Shown: positions 45,289 through 54,221 of the stretch, in pieces | Layout: each line of letters opens with the position of its first letter | Numbering within the stretch: the first letter of the stretch is position 1 | From: Streptomyces sp. B21-105 | GTDB lineage: Bacteria; Actinomycetota; Actinomycetes; Streptomycetales; Streptomycetaceae | Direction: 5' to 3' | Assembly: GCF_036898465.1 (NCBI RefSeq) | Contig: NZ_JARUMJ010000001.1 | Span: 8,432,001-8,496,000 of the forward strand | DNA length: 64,000 nucleotides | The notes under the pieces: generated by a model | What the model saw: the letters and a program-made list of their open reading frames with translations, nothing else | Told to the model about the DNA's origin: nothing | The model's database searches: none | Program-made: the position numbers and the translations under genes

Positions 45289-45457
45289 GGACCGCCCCGG
45301 ATCCCCCGGGCTACGATGCTGTGACCCCGCCGCGAGTCGCCTTGGTCCCCGGCCGGCCGAGCCTGCGGCGGCCGCACTCGGTTCCACAGCCGCGTCCGCC
45401 TGGCACAGCGGGCCTTCGAGGCAGGATCTTCGCACGTCGACGATGAGGAGGTCGGTC

Positions 45458-47113
45458 ATGTCCGCGTCGCCGCTCGTGGGGTGGGACGAGGTCGCCGCCG
45501 CCGCGCCGGACGGCCTCGCCGTTCTGGACTGCGTGGGCCGGTTCGTACGGCTGAACCCGGCGGCCGCCGTGCTGCTCGAAGCGGACTCGGAGGGCGAACT
45601 GATCGGTGAGCCGTCCCCGTTCACGCCGACGGAGGGGGTCGGCGCATGCCGGGCCGGGCTGCTGGAAGCCCGATCGGACGAACAGGTGGCCCACTGGGAG
45701 CCCGCCTTCGGACCCCGCCGCGAGTTCGCCTACCGGACTCGCAGCCTGCCGAGCGATCCGAAGTTCGCGGTGGTGTCGTTCCGGGACGTCACCGACGAAT
45801 GGCATCGGCAGCGCAGGATCGCGGCGATCGCCCAGACGTCGATCGCACTGGCCTCGGAGGGCTCGCTCGGCTCGACACTGGACGCTGTGGCCCGGCAGAT
45901 CGTCCAGGCGGACGGCCTGGCCGGCGTGCAGATCCTCACCCTCGACAGCACCGGCCGAGAACTGAGGCTGATGGGTTCTGCGGGGCTGCGGCACTGGGAC
46001 GGGTTCCTCGACCGTCTCCTGGAGTGCCGTGACCGGGGCGCCCGGCTGTGCATGCTGGACACCCTGAAGGAGCGCAAGCCGATCGTCGTGCCGCACCGAT
46101 GGGCCCAGATCCTCGAGGATCCTGCCTGGGAACCGCTGCACGCGTATCTCGGGGAGCTGAACTGGGATTCCTTCGTCAGTGTGCCGTTGATGGCGCGTGG
46201 ACGTCCCGAAGGGGTGCTGAACGCCTACTTCGCCCCCGGCCAGGAGATCGGCAGTCGGACACTGGAGTTCCTCGCCGCCATGGCCGAACAGGCGGCCCTC
46301 GCCGTCGACCACGCCATGCTGCTTCAGAGGGAGCGCGAGGGAGCCCGCCGCAACGAGCGTCAGCGGCTCGCCCGCGACCTGCACGACTCGATCGTGCAGC
46401 AGGTGTTCTCCATCGGCATGCAGGCCAACGCCGTGGGAGTGCTGGGTGCGCGGGACGAAGCGGTTCCCGCCGAAGCGGTCCGGAACTTCGCGGACGAGGT
46501 CGGGGCCCTCTCGCGAACCGTCCTCGCCGATCTCCGGGCCATGGTGCACGAACTGCGTCCGTCCTCCTCCCTCCGGCTCGGGCTGGAGGACGCGGTGACC
46601 ACGCTCGTCAAGAGCACCGAGAACCGGACGGGTCTCGACATCCGATTGCTGTACGGGCAGGAAGTGGACGCGGTCGAACCGGACCTGGCCGAGGACATGT
46701 ACCGGATCGTCGCCGAGGCCATCCACAACGTGGTCAAGCATGCGGAGGCCACCACCGTCACCATCCGCCTCGGCGTACGCGACCACACACTGACCGCCGT
46801 GATCCGTGATGACGGTTGCGGATTCGCGGACTCCGGCGGACGACGGGACGCACCGGACGGCGAAGGGGGCCGGAGGACCGGTTCCCCCCGGCACCACGGC
46901 TATGGACTGACGACCATGCGCGAAAGGGCGGAGCGATGGGGCGGCACCATGAGGATCAGATCAGGCGCGAGGAGCGGCACGACCGTACGGGTCGTCGTAC
47001 CCCTTCCGGTACGAGTGCCCCAGGTGCCGCCCGCGGACTCGGAGCGCGGCCGGAACGCCCCGTCGGCAGTCCCGCTCACGAAGGCGGAGCACTCCGCCCG
47101 GTCCGGGTCCTGA
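45458..47113 (+). CDS. Cytoplasmic PAS-GAF sensor histidine kinase
   Basis: 551 residues, no membrane helix. A PAS domain (about 10-115, GLAVLDCVGRFVRLNPAA), a GAF domain (about 140-290, WDSFVSVPLMARGRPEGVL), HisKA_3 with His309 in RLARDLHDSIVQQVF, and an HATPase (IRDDGCGFAD, HHGYGLTTMRERAERWGG). The ATG at 45458 has GAGGAGG ahead; an ATG at 45443 overlaps that site. It probably senses an aromatic compound or redox state and controls the neighbouring catabolic genes. Confidence 0.9.
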   Translation: MSASPLVGWDEVAAAAPDGLAVLDCVGRFVRLNPAAAVLLEADSEGELIGEPSPFTPTEGVGACRAGLLEARSDEQVAHWEPAFGPRREFAYRTRSLPSDPKFAVVSFRDVTDEWHRQRRIAAIAQTSIALASEGSLGSTLDAVARQIVQADGLAGVQILTLDSTGRELRLMGSAGLRHWDGFLDRLLECRDRGARLCMLDTLKERKPIVVPHRWAQILEDPAWEPLHAYLGELNWDSFVSVPLMARGRPEGVLNAYFAPGQEIGSRTLEFLAAMAEQAALAVDHAMLLQREREGARRNERQRLARDLHDSIVQQVFSIGMQANAVGVLGARDEAVPAEAVRNFADEVGALSRTVLADLRAMVHELRPSSSLRLGLEDAVTTLVKSTENRTGLDIRLLYGQEVDAVEPDLAEDMYRIVAEAIHNVVKHAEATTVTIRLGVRDHTLTAVIRDDGCGFADSGGRRDAPDGEGGRRTGSPRHHGYGLTTMRERAERWGGTMRIRSGARSGTTVRVVVPLPVRVPQVPPADSERGRNAPSAVPLTKAEHSARSGS

Positions 47114-47748
47114 TCGTCGACGACCATGCCGTCGTACGCCGCGGGATCCGCGCCTATCTCGAGGTCCTGGACGACATGGAGGTGGCCGCGGAGGCCGCAG
47201 ACGGTCAGGAGGCGCTCACCAGGCTGGACGCGATGGCCGCGCACCGGGAACTGCCGGACGTGGTGCTGATCGATCTGCTCATGCCCCGGATGGACGGGGC
47301 GACGGCGATCGGAGCGATCAAGCAGCGTCACCCCGGTGTCCGGGTCGTGGTGCTCACCAGCTTCGGCGAGATGGAACGCGTGCACGCGGCGCTCGCCCAG
47401 GGAGCCGCCGGCTACCTGCTCAAGGACGCCGAAGCGGGTGAGGTGGTAGCCGCGATCCGTGCGGCTGCCCGGGGCGAGGTCTTCCTCGACCCCGCGGTGG
47501 CCAGGGGACTCACCCAGGAGATCGTTTCGCCGCCGACCGGGCTGGCCTCGCTCACCGGCAGGGAACGCGACGTCCTCGTCCTGGTCGCCGAGGGGCGGTC
47601 GAACCAGCAGATCGCCGATGAGTTGGTGATCAGCGAGCGCACCGCACGCACCCACGTGAGCAACGTCCTGCGCAAGCTCCGGCTCACCTCCCGGACCCAG
47701 GCCGCGCTGCTCGCCGTACGGCAAGGGCTGGTGCCACCCAAGGGCTGA
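46936..47748 (+). CDS. NarL/LuxR-family response regulator, long overlap with its kinase
   Basis: Receiver domain (VRVLIVDDHAVVRRGIRAYL, Asp in VLIDLLMPRMDG, Lys in YLLKDAEAG) and LuxR HTH (LTGRERDVLVLVAEGRSN, RTHVSNVLRKL). The only in-frame ATG is at 46936, giving a 50-residue polar extension (Arg/His/Gly-rich) and a 178-nt overlap with the kinase gene. No ATG, GTG or TTG lies closer to the receiver domain. Confidence 0.82.
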   Translation: MGRHHEDQIRREERHDRTGRRTPSGTSAPGAARGLGARPERPVGSPAHEGGALRPVRVLIVDDHAVVRRGIRAYLEVLDDMEVAAEAADGQEALTRLDAMAAHRELPDVVLIDLLMPRMDGATAIGAIKQRHPGVRVVVLTSFGEMERVHAALAQGAAGYLLKDAEAGEVVAAIRAAARGEVFLDPAVARGLTQEIVSPPTGLASLTGRERDVLVLVAEGRSNQQIADELVISERTARTHVSNVLRKLRLTSRTQAALLAVRQGLVPPKG

Positions 47749-47887
47749 CCGCTCCGCCGACCGCGACGGATGTCCCGGAGCGGACGGGACACACGTCGGC
47801 CGGAGATGCCGTCATCAGCGGGATCCTTACGGACCCCGGCGTTCCTACGCTCGGGAGACACCGTACCGACCAGCTCAGGAGGACATC

Positions 47888-48799
47888 ATGCTCGACGGCA
47901 AAGCCGCCATTGTCACAGGTGCGGGCCGAGGTCTGGGACGTGCCTACGCCCGTGCCATGGCGGCGGCGGGTGCCTCCGTCGTGGTGAACGACCTGGACGC
48001 CGACGTGGCCGAGGAGACCGTCGATCTGATCACGGACGCGGGCGGAGCAGCTGTCGCCCATGTCGGGGCGGTCGGCGGTGCCGAGTTCGCCGACGGGCTG
48101 GTGCGGCGCGCGGTCGACGAGTTCGGCCGGCTCGACGTGATGGTCGCCAACGCCGGTGCACTGCGTGACAGGACCCTGCGCAACACCACCGACGACGACT
48201 TCGACCTCGTCGTCACCAGCCATCTGCGCGGTACGTTCACCTGCGGCCGTGCGGCGGCGGCCCACTTCCGGGAACAGGGCGAGGGCGGTCGGCTCATCCT
48301 GGTGGGATCACCGGCGGGGCAGCGCGCCAGCTTCGGCCAGACCGCGTACTCCGCCTCCAAGGGCGCGATCGTCGCGATGACACGCACCTGGGCACTCGAA
48401 CTCGCGAAAATCGATGTCACCGTCAACGCCATCGTGCCCACCGCGTTGACCCGCATGGTGGCTGCCATGCCCCGGATAGGTGACCTCGTGGCGACGGTCG
48501 ACGCCGGGGAGCCCGTTCCCGACGCCGTCCGGCGGCAGGGGCTGGGATCGCCGGACGACGTGGCGCCGGTCATCGTGTATCTGGCGTCGAAGGAGTCGGC
48601 CCACATCACCGGACAGGCCGTCGCGGCGGGGGGCGACCGGATCGCACTGTGGACGCACCCCGGTGAGATCGAGGAGCGGTTCCGGCCCGGCGGCTGGACC
48701 GCCGGATCCGTCGCGGAACTCTTCTCCGGCGCCTACGCGAACCAGCTTCAGGACTTCAGGCCCACACCCCTCGATCTGGCAGCTTTCGAGGAGTCGTGA
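47888..48799 (+). CDS. Short-chain dehydrogenase/reductase (303 aa)
   Basis: Classical SDR with TGAGRGLGRAYARAM, NAGALRDRTL, catalytic YSASKGAIVA. The C-terminal 50 residues extend past the usual SDR end, as in the hydroxyacyl-CoA dehydrogenase domains of multifunctional beta-oxidation enzymes. AGGAGG ribosome site. It could act on a hydroxyacyl-CoA made by the acyl-CoA synthetase upstream. Confidence 0.87.
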   Translation: MLDGKAAIVTGAGRGLGRAYARAMAAAGASVVVNDLDADVAEETVDLITDAGGAAVAHVGAVGGAEFADGLVRRAVDEFGRLDVMVANAGALRDRTLRNTTDDDFDLVVTSHLRGTFTCGRAAAAHFREQGEGGRLILVGSPAGQRASFGQTAYSASKGAIVAMTRTWALELAKIDVTVNAIVPTALTRMVAAMPRIGDLVATVDAGEPVPDAVRRQGLGSPDDVAPVIVYLASKESAHITGQAVAAGGDRIALWTHPGEIEERFRPGGWTAGSVAELFSGAYANQLQDFRPTPLDLAAFEES

Positions 48800-48807
48800 G
48801 GCGCACG

Positions 48808-48844
48808 CTGCCCCTGCACGGCCCTCAAGCCCGTGCAGGGGCAG
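48808..48844. terminator. Bidirectional terminator between SDR and IclR genes
   Basis: 14-bp perfect stem (CTGCCCCTGCACGG and complement) with a 9-nt loop, followed on the plus strand by TGGCTTTT. Confidence 0.85.
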
Positions 48845-48851
48845 TGGCTTT

Positions 48852-49643
48852 TCAGGCCTGCGGCACCGTGGCGACGCGGGCGAAATCCGCGCTGATGTCT
48901 CCCGCCGTCTGCAACAGCGGTGGCAGATGCTTCTCGACAAGTTGCTCGACCGATGTCTCGGCCGCATGGCAGTTGACATTGAGCGCCGCGATGACCTGGC
49001 CGGAGCCGTCGCGCAGCGGGGCCGCGACCGACCGGATGCCGGGCGCCAACTGCTGGTCCGTCAACGCCCATCCGCGTGCTCGCACCTCGCGCAGGACCGC
49101 GTCTCGTTCACCGAGGTCGGGCTGCCAGCAGGGCGTCAGCCCCGAGCGCGAGGGCTCGGCGAGCACCTGCTTCAGCTCATCGGCCCGCAAGGCTGCCAGC
49201 AGTACCTTTCCCAGGGAGGTCTGCAGAGCCGGAAACCGCGTTCCGATCTGCACCGACAGGGTCACGAGCTTCGGGACAGCCACCCGGGCCACATAGACGA
49301 TGTCCGATCCGTCCAGCTGAGCCACGGAACACGACTCGCCGGTTCGCTCCACAAGGTGCTCCATATGGGGCCGCGCGATGTCCCACAGGCCCATGGAGCG
49401 TACGTAGGCGACCCCGAGTTCGAGCACCCTGGGGGTCAGCGCGAACCCCGCCTCGCACGAGCGGACATAGCCCAGTTCCTCCAGGGTCAGCAGAATCCTG
49501 CGGGCGGTAGGCCTGGCGAGCCCGGTGGCGCCGGCGACCTGAGTCAGCGACATCTGTGGCTGCCCGGGCGGGAACGCGGCAATGACCTCGAGCCCTCGGG
49601 CCAGTGCCTCGATGAAATCCGGTCCTGCTCCCTGGCGTGGCAC
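48852..49643 (-). CDS. IclR-family regulator
   Basis: 263 residues: winged HTH (MSLTQVAGATGLARPTARRI, LEELGYV) and an IclR effector domain (GLTPCWQPD, APGIRSVAAPLRD, NCHAAETS), similar to PcaR/PcaU regulators of aromatic catabolism. GTG start. Divergent from the aldehyde dehydrogenase gene; three copies of TGTCCG-N5-CGG are in between, and the same palindrome precedes the intradiol dioxygenase operon. Confidence 0.88.
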   Translation of the reverse strand: MPRQGAGPDFIEALARGLEVIAAFPPGQPQMSLTQVAGATGLARPTARRILLTLEELGYVRSCEAGFALTPRVLELGVAYVRSMGLWDIARPHMEHLVERTGESCSVAQLDGSDIVYVARVAVPKLVTLSVQIGTRFPALQTSLGKVLLAALRADELKQVLAEPSRSGLTPCWQPDLGERDAVLREVRARGWALTDQQLAPGIRSVAAPLRDGSGQVIAALNVNCHAAETSVEQLVEKHLPPLLQTAGDISADFARVATVPQA

Positions 49644-49695
49644 GCGACTCCTCGACTGCGGTCGAACGGTGGGTTCCCACAGTCAGCCTAACTCC

Positions 49696-49712
49696 TGTCC
49701 GCGCTGCGGACA
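49696..49712. promoter_or_regulatory. IclR-type operator, perfect copy
   Basis: TGTCCG-N5-CGGACA, part of a 27-nt palindrome (ACTCCTGTCCGC-N3-GCGGACAGGAGT, 49691-49717) 53 bp ahead of the IclR start. Confidence 0.7.
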
Positions 49713-49783
49713 GGAGTACAGGCGGGAGTTCCGCAGCCAAGGGGTTGACACCGGCAGGGCCCGAAGTGACGCTGACCTCAAGC

Positions 49784-49800
49784 TGTCCGCCAGACGGATG
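49784..49800. promoter_or_regulatory. IclR-type operator, degenerate copy
   Basis: TGTCCG-N5-CGGATG: the left arm is exact and the right arm matches CGGACA at 4 of 6 positions. Confidence 0.45.
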
Positions 49801-49802
49801 AT

Positions 49803-49819
49803 TGTCCGACAGGCGGGAT
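49803..49819. promoter_or_regulatory. IclR-type operator, degenerate copy nearest the aldehyde dehydrogenase gene
   Basis: TGTCCG-N5-CGGGAT, 19 bp after the previous copy, so both may be bound side by side. 70 bp before the dehydrogenase start. Confidence 0.4.
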
Positions 49820-49889
49820 CGGCCCCTTCCTTCCCGCGCTTCCTGGTCATGGACGTCCTGCACGCACACCTGATCCTCTGGAGAGTCGC

Positions 49890-51371
49890 ATGTCCGAAAG
49901 AACCCGAGCAACGCCGGCGCAGACCTGGGCGGCGCCTGTCCGTACCGGACTGCTCATCGACGGCAAGACCATGGAGACCGAAGACTGGACGGCCGTCCAC
50001 GACCCTGCGGCCCCTGACCAGATCGTCGGTCATGCCGCAGCCGCCACCGTCGAGCAGGCCCGGGCGGCGGTAGCCGCCGCGGACGCGGCGTTCCCGAGCT
50101 GGGCGGCGATGCCCGCACGCCGGCGAGCGGAGATCATCGGCCAGGCGCTCACCCTGCTCGACGGCAGTGAGGCCCAGCGCGCGGCCCTGATGACGAGGGA
50201 GAACGGCAAGGTCGCCTTCGAGAGCCAGGTGGAGATGGGGGTCTTCGTCGCACGCACCCGGGCGGCGATCGACCTGGCCGACTCCCTCGACCAGGTACGA
50301 CGCCTCGACGGCCCGCCGCTGACCTCGCACATCCATCGGCTCCCCACGGGCGTGGTCACGGTCATCGTGCCGTTCAACTGGCCGATCGCCATCCTCGGGG
50401 CGAGCCTGCCGTACGCGCTGCTCGCCGGGAACACGGCCGTGGTCAAGCCTCCGCCCACTGTGCCGCTGGCCATGGTGCGCACCCTGGAGCTGTTCGCCGC
50501 GGGGCTCCCGGCGGGGGTGCTGAACGTCGTGACGGGCAGCAACGACGCGGTCGCCCCACTGCTCACCGACCCTCGTGTCCGAAAGATCGTCTTCACCGGC
50601 AGCACGGCCGCCGGCAAACACATCATGGCCGCCGCCGCACAGAACCTCGCCTCGGTGACGCTCGAGCTCGGCGGCAACGACCCCGCGATCGTCCTCGACG
50701 ACGCCGTACTCGACCAGGAGCACGTCGGACGGCTCGTCCAGGGCGCTTTCCTGACCAGCGGCCAGGTCTGCATGGCGGTCAAACGGGTGTACGTCCATCG
50801 CTCCCGCTACGACGAGCTCGTCGACGCGCTGTCCTCCGCCCTCGACACCCATCGCGTGGGCGCGGGAACCGATCCCGCCTCGACCATGGGGCCGCTCAAC
50901 AGCGCCGCCCAGCGTGACAAGGTCACCGCCATGCTGGCCGAGGCGGCCGACGCCGGAGCAGAGGTGCGCGAACGGGGCGTCCTGGCCCCTGGCGCCGCTG
51001 CTTCCACGGGCCACTTCCTGCGTCCCGCACTCGTCCTCGACCCCGACCCCCGCCTGCGGATCGTCACCGAGGAGCAGTTCGGCCCCGCCCTGCCGATCCT
51101 GCCTTTCGACGACGTGGATTCCGTCGTGGACCGGGTCAACAACGACTGGTCGGGACTGTGCTCCTCGGTCTGGAGCGGCGATCTTGACCACGCGGGCAGG
51201 ATTGCGGAAAGGCTGCGTACCGGCACCACCTGGATCAACCACGCCAACGCCGTCGCGTGCGACGACCGGGCTCCCTTCGGCGGCTTCCGCCAGAGCGGCA
51301 TCGGACGGGAGATGGGTCCGGAGGGCCTGCTCTCCTTCACCGAAGCGCACACCGTCACGACGCACGGATAG
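49890..51371 (+). CDS. NAD(P)-dependent aldehyde dehydrogenase (493 aa)
   Basis: Oxidises an aldehyde to the acid; a vanillin- or benzaldehyde-type substrate is plausible from the context. Motifs: VPFNWPIAI, FTGSTAAGKHI, LELGGNDPAIVLDDA, catalytic Cys in TSGQVCMAVKR, and late PFGGFRQSGIGRE. GGAGAG ribosome site. It is controlled from the IclR intergenic region and ends at a strong terminator. Confidence 0.9.
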   Translation: MSERTRATPAQTWAAPVRTGLLIDGKTMETEDWTAVHDPAAPDQIVGHAAAATVEQARAAVAAADAAFPSWAAMPARRRAEIIGQALTLLDGSEAQRAALMTRENGKVAFESQVEMGVFVARTRAAIDLADSLDQVRRLDGPPLTSHIHRLPTGVVTVIVPFNWPIAILGASLPYALLAGNTAVVKPPPTVPLAMVRTLELFAAGLPAGVLNVVTGSNDAVAPLLTDPRVRKIVFTGSTAAGKHIMAAAAQNLASVTLELGGNDPAIVLDDAVLDQEHVGRLVQGAFLTSGQVCMAVKRVYVHRSRYDELVDALSSALDTHRVGAGTDPASTMGPLNSAAQRDKVTAMLAEAADAGAEVRERGVLAPGAAASTGHFLRPALVLDPDPRLRIVTEEQFGPALPILPFDDVDSVVDRVNNDWSGLCSSVWSGDLDHAGRIAERLRTGTTWINHANAVACDDRAPFGGFRQSGIGREMGPEGLLSFTEAHTVTTHG

Positions 51372-51378
51372 AAACGGC

Positions 51379-51429
51379 GAGTACGGCTGTACCCCGCCCG
51401 CTTCGAGCGGACGGGGTACAGCCGTACTC
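51379..51429. terminator. Bidirectional terminator with 18-bp stem
   Basis: Arms 51379-51396 and 51412-51429 are exact complements; the 15-nt loop contains a further short stem (CCGC/GCGG). It lies between the convergent dehydrogenase and beta-propeller genes. Confidence 0.88.
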
Positions 51430-51439
51430 CGGTCGTACG

Positions 51440-52384
51440 TCACACCAACGGCACGGACACCGCGTTGTAAGGGGTGTTCTCGTCCCGGTCCGGGGTGGTG
51501 AAGCGGGAGTTGGGAAGGTACAGCCGGCCCTTGTAGGCGGCGGCCGTGGTGGGCAGGTCGAAGCGGTCGTCCCTGATCACTCCGATCGCAGTGCCCCTGG
51601 TGCCCGACCGGTTGAGCCGGAGTACGTCCACCTGGTTGGAGTTGGGCTGGACCACGTAGAGGATGCGGCCGATGAGCACCAGTCCGTCGCCGCTGGGCAG
51701 CGTCGTGTCACCCAGGTCGACCTTGCGGGCCACGCCGGTGCGGGGGTTGACGCGCATCAGTGAACCGCCGTCCGCGGCCGCGTTGGTGACGAGCAGGGCG
51801 CTGCCGTCGGGGGTGAGCGAGATGCCGTTGGACGTGAAACCGGACTGCACCCAGTCACCGCTCAGTGTGAGGCTCTCCGGGGCGCCGATGCGGCCCCTCC
51901 TGCCCAGGGGCAGCTTGAACAGCTGTGCGCTGAACGACTCGGTGAACCAGGCGGCGTCACGGGTGAGCAGGACGTCGTTGACGAAACTGGTCTCTCCGGC
52001 GACCACGTGGTTGGCGAGCAACTCACCACTGTGGGCGTCGACGACCCGCAGTTCGCCACTGCCGCCGCCCGCCAGGAACAGCCGCCCCCAGGAGTCGGCC
52101 TTCAGCCCGACCGTCATGCGTCCCAGGCCGCGGTGGACCACCTTGCCCTTGCCGTTCGTGAGGTCCACCCGGTACACGCCGCCGGTGGCGATCGACCCGA
52201 AGTAGGCGTACGGCGCGGAGCCGATCGCGACTCCCTCCGGCCCCCACCCGTCGGGCAGGGAGAACTCCTTGGGCCAGGATCCGGCGGTGCCCGGGGCGGC
52301 CTGTGCCGTACCGCCGATCAGGGCCGTCGCCCCCAGTGCGATGCCCGCGCCGAGAATCTGCCTGCGTGCGAGAGAACTTGTCAT
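51440..52384 (-). CDS. Tat-exported SMP-30/gluconolactonase-like beta-propeller
   Basis: 314 residues. The signal peptide has a twin-arginine motif (LARRQILGAGIALG) and a cleavage region after AQA. The mature part shows repeated propeller strands (GVYRVDLTNGKGKV, GELRVVDAHSGELL, SGFTSNGISLTPDGSALLVT). The acidic metal-site residues of true SMP-30 lactonases are not obvious. Possibly an extracellular lactonase or binding protein. Confidence 0.72.
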   Translation of the reverse strand: MTSSLARRQILGAGIALGATALIGGTAQAAPGTAGSWPKEFSLPDGWGPEGVAIGSAPYAYFGSIATGGVYRVDLTNGKGKVVHRGLGRMTVGLKADSWGRLFLAGGGSGELRVVDAHSGELLANHVVAGETSFVNDVLLTRDAAWFTESFSAQLFKLPLGRRGRIGAPESLTLSGDWVQSGFTSNGISLTPDGSALLVTNAAADGGSLMRVNPRTGVARKVDLGDTTLPSGDGLVLIGRILYVVQPNSNQVDVLRLNRSGTRGTAIGVIRDDRFDLPTTAAAYKGRLYLPNSRFTTPDRDENTPYNAVSVPLV

Positions 52385-52760
52385 CGATCGTCCTTCCACG
52401 GAAAACAGCACGGGCCGTGCCGTTCCGGCTGGTCGCCTGGAGTTAATTATTGAGAGTTCAAGTATGTGGGTACAGCGACGAATGTCCTGACTCTCCGACT
52501 TCCTTCGTCCCACCGGAGGGAAGCGGCCTGGTCGGTGCGAGCCCGGACCGTGAGGGCGGGCCACCCGACACCAGGCCGACCTGGCAAGGCCGAACGTCGC
52601 GCACGGGATACGTCATTCGTCCTTACTTCCAGCGCTCGCCTCCCGGCTCCCTGTCCAGGCCGTCACCGGTGGGCCATCATCCGAAAACCTGCCGGTCGCA
52701 GTGGCGCGACCGGCGTGAGTACGGTGACGGCTTCGCGCCGCACCGGGAAGGCGAGCGGGC
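52385..52760. other. 376-bp divergent control region between beta-propeller and second aldehyde dehydrogenase genes
   Basis: No gene is supported. An AT-rich patch (TTAATTATTGAGAG, 52443 onward) lies near the propeller gene and is probably its promoter. The TACGTCATTCG motif at 52609 lies 142 bp before the dehydrogenase. Confidence 0.5.
52609..52619 (+). promoter_or_regulatory. TACGTCATTCG motif upstream of the second aldehyde dehydrogenase
   Basis: Exact copy of the 11-mer found on the minus strand at 45278 and, with one pyrimidine change, at 41147. All three are intergenic or at an intergenic edge. Confidence 0.45.
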
Positions 52761-54221
52761 ATGAGCGTGCAGCGGCCGCACATCGAACCGGGCAGGCTGT
52801 TCATCGGCGGAGAGTGGCGGGACGCGGAGTCCAAGGCACGGCGCGACGTCATCGACCCCTCCACGGGCAAAGTCGTCACCACGGTCGCGGAGGCGGACGG
52901 GGCCGATCTCGCCGCCGCGGTGGCCGCTGCCCGTGTTGCGTTCGACGCGGGGCCGTGGCCCCGGACGCCGGCCCGCGAGCGCGCCCGTGTGCTGCATCGA
53001 GTGGCCGATCGGGTGCGGGAGAGGGCCGACGAGATCGCCGCCGTCGAGAGCCTCGACGTCGGCAAGCCCGTCTCACTCAGCCGTGCGGTCGACGTGGAGA
53101 CCGTGGCCGAGACGTATGAGTACTATTCGGCGCTGGCGCAGGCCGTCGACGGGGCCACGCGGGAGATCCCCATCCCCTCCCACGCCTACACCCGTAGAGA
53201 GCCCATCGGTGTGGTAGGAGCCATCACCCCGTTCAACTTCCCGCTGATCCTGAGCACGTCGAAGCTCGCGCCGGCCCTGGCAGTGGGCAACACCATCGTC
53301 CACAAACCGGCCGACGAGGCACCCCTCAGCGCTTTGCTGATGGCGGAGATTCTCGCCGACGCCGGCGTACCCGCAGGTGTGGTGAACGTCGTCACCGGCA
53401 GCGGCCCCGTCCTCGGCGAGGCGCTGGTGCGTCATCCCGGCATCGACAAGATCGCCTTCACCGGGTCGACGCGGGTCGGCCGTCTGGCATCGAGCGCGGC
53501 CGGCGAAGGGCTCAAGCCGGTCACCATGGAGTTGGGTGGCAACGCGCCGCACATCGTCTTCGAGGACGCCGACGTCGGCAAGGCGATCGGCGCGATCATC
53601 AAGGGCTTCGTCTTCAACACCGGACAGTTCTGCATGGGCGGACCCCGGCTGCTGGTCCACCGGTCCCTGTACGACACGGTGTTGGGGATCCTTGCCGAAG
53701 CGGTTCCGGCGGTTCCCGTCGGCGACCCCTTCGACCCGGCCACCGTCGTCGGGCCGATGGCGGGCGTGCGGCATCTGGAGAACGTCGAGCGGTATGTGAG
53801 AGCGGCCGTCGACGACGGCGGCCGCATCGTCGTCGGTGGCGAGCGCATGGAACTCGACGGCGGCTACTACTACAAGCCCACGGTCATCGCCGGCCTGGAC
53901 AACAACGCCCGCACCGTCCAGGAGGAGATCTTCGGCCCGGTCCTGACCGTCCAGCCCTTCGACACCGAGGACGAGGCGATCGCGCTGGCGAACAGCACGC
54001 CCTACGGACTGGCCGCCGGTCTCCAGACCTCCGACCTGGCGCGCGCGCACCGCGTCGCGGCACGACTGGACGCCGGCATCGTCTGGGTCAACGACTGGGC
54101 CATGCTCGACCCCGCCGTGCCTTTCGGCGGCGTCAAGCAGTCCGGCTACGGACGCGAATCCGGGCCGGAGGCTTTGCAGTCGTACACGAGAACCAAGTCG
54201 GTCGTCATCTCCCTCGCCTGA
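52761..54221 (+). CDS. NAD(P)-dependent aldehyde dehydrogenase (486 aa)
   Basis: A second, clearly different aldehyde dehydrogenase of the betaine-aldehyde/phenylacetaldehyde type. Motifs: ITPFNFPLIL, FTGSTRVGRLA, MELGGNAPHIVFEDA, catalytic Cys in FNTGQFCMGG, and VPFGGVKQSGYGRESG. Ribosome site GGAAGG. It is the last gene of the aromatic block; the following 222 bp hold nothing I recognise. Confidence 0.9.
   Translation: MSVQRPHIEPGRLFIGGEWRDAESKARRDVIDPSTGKVVTTVAEADGADLAAAVAAARVAFDAGPWPRTPARERARVLHRVADRVRERADEIAAVESLDVGKPVSLSRAVDVETVAETYEYYSALAQAVDGATREIPIPSHAYTRREPIGVVGAITPFNFPLILSTSKLAPALAVGNTIVHKPADEAPLSALLMAEILADAGVPAGVVNVVTGSGPVLGEALVRHPGIDKIAFTGSTRVGRLASSAAGEGLKPVTMELGGNAPHIVFEDADVGKAIGAIIKGFVFNTGQFCMGGPRLLVHRSLYDTVLGILAEAVPAVPVGDPFDPATVVGPMAGVRHLENVERYVRAAVDDGGRIVVGGERMELDGGYYYKPTVIAGLDNNARTVQEEIFGPVLTVQPFDTEDEAIALANSTPYGLAAGLQTSDLARAHRVAARLDAGIVWVNDWAMLDPAVPFGGVKQSGYGRESGPEALQSYTRTKSVVISLA

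Larger units (their letters stand above)
45087..45457. other. 371-bp divergent control region between acyl-CoA synthetase and sensor kinase genes
   Basis: No gene is supported. It contains a 12-bp inverted repeat (45151-45188), a copy of the TACGTCATYCG motif (45278-45288, minus strand) and a possible -10 element TACGAT at 45312 for the kinase gene. Confidence 0.55.
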
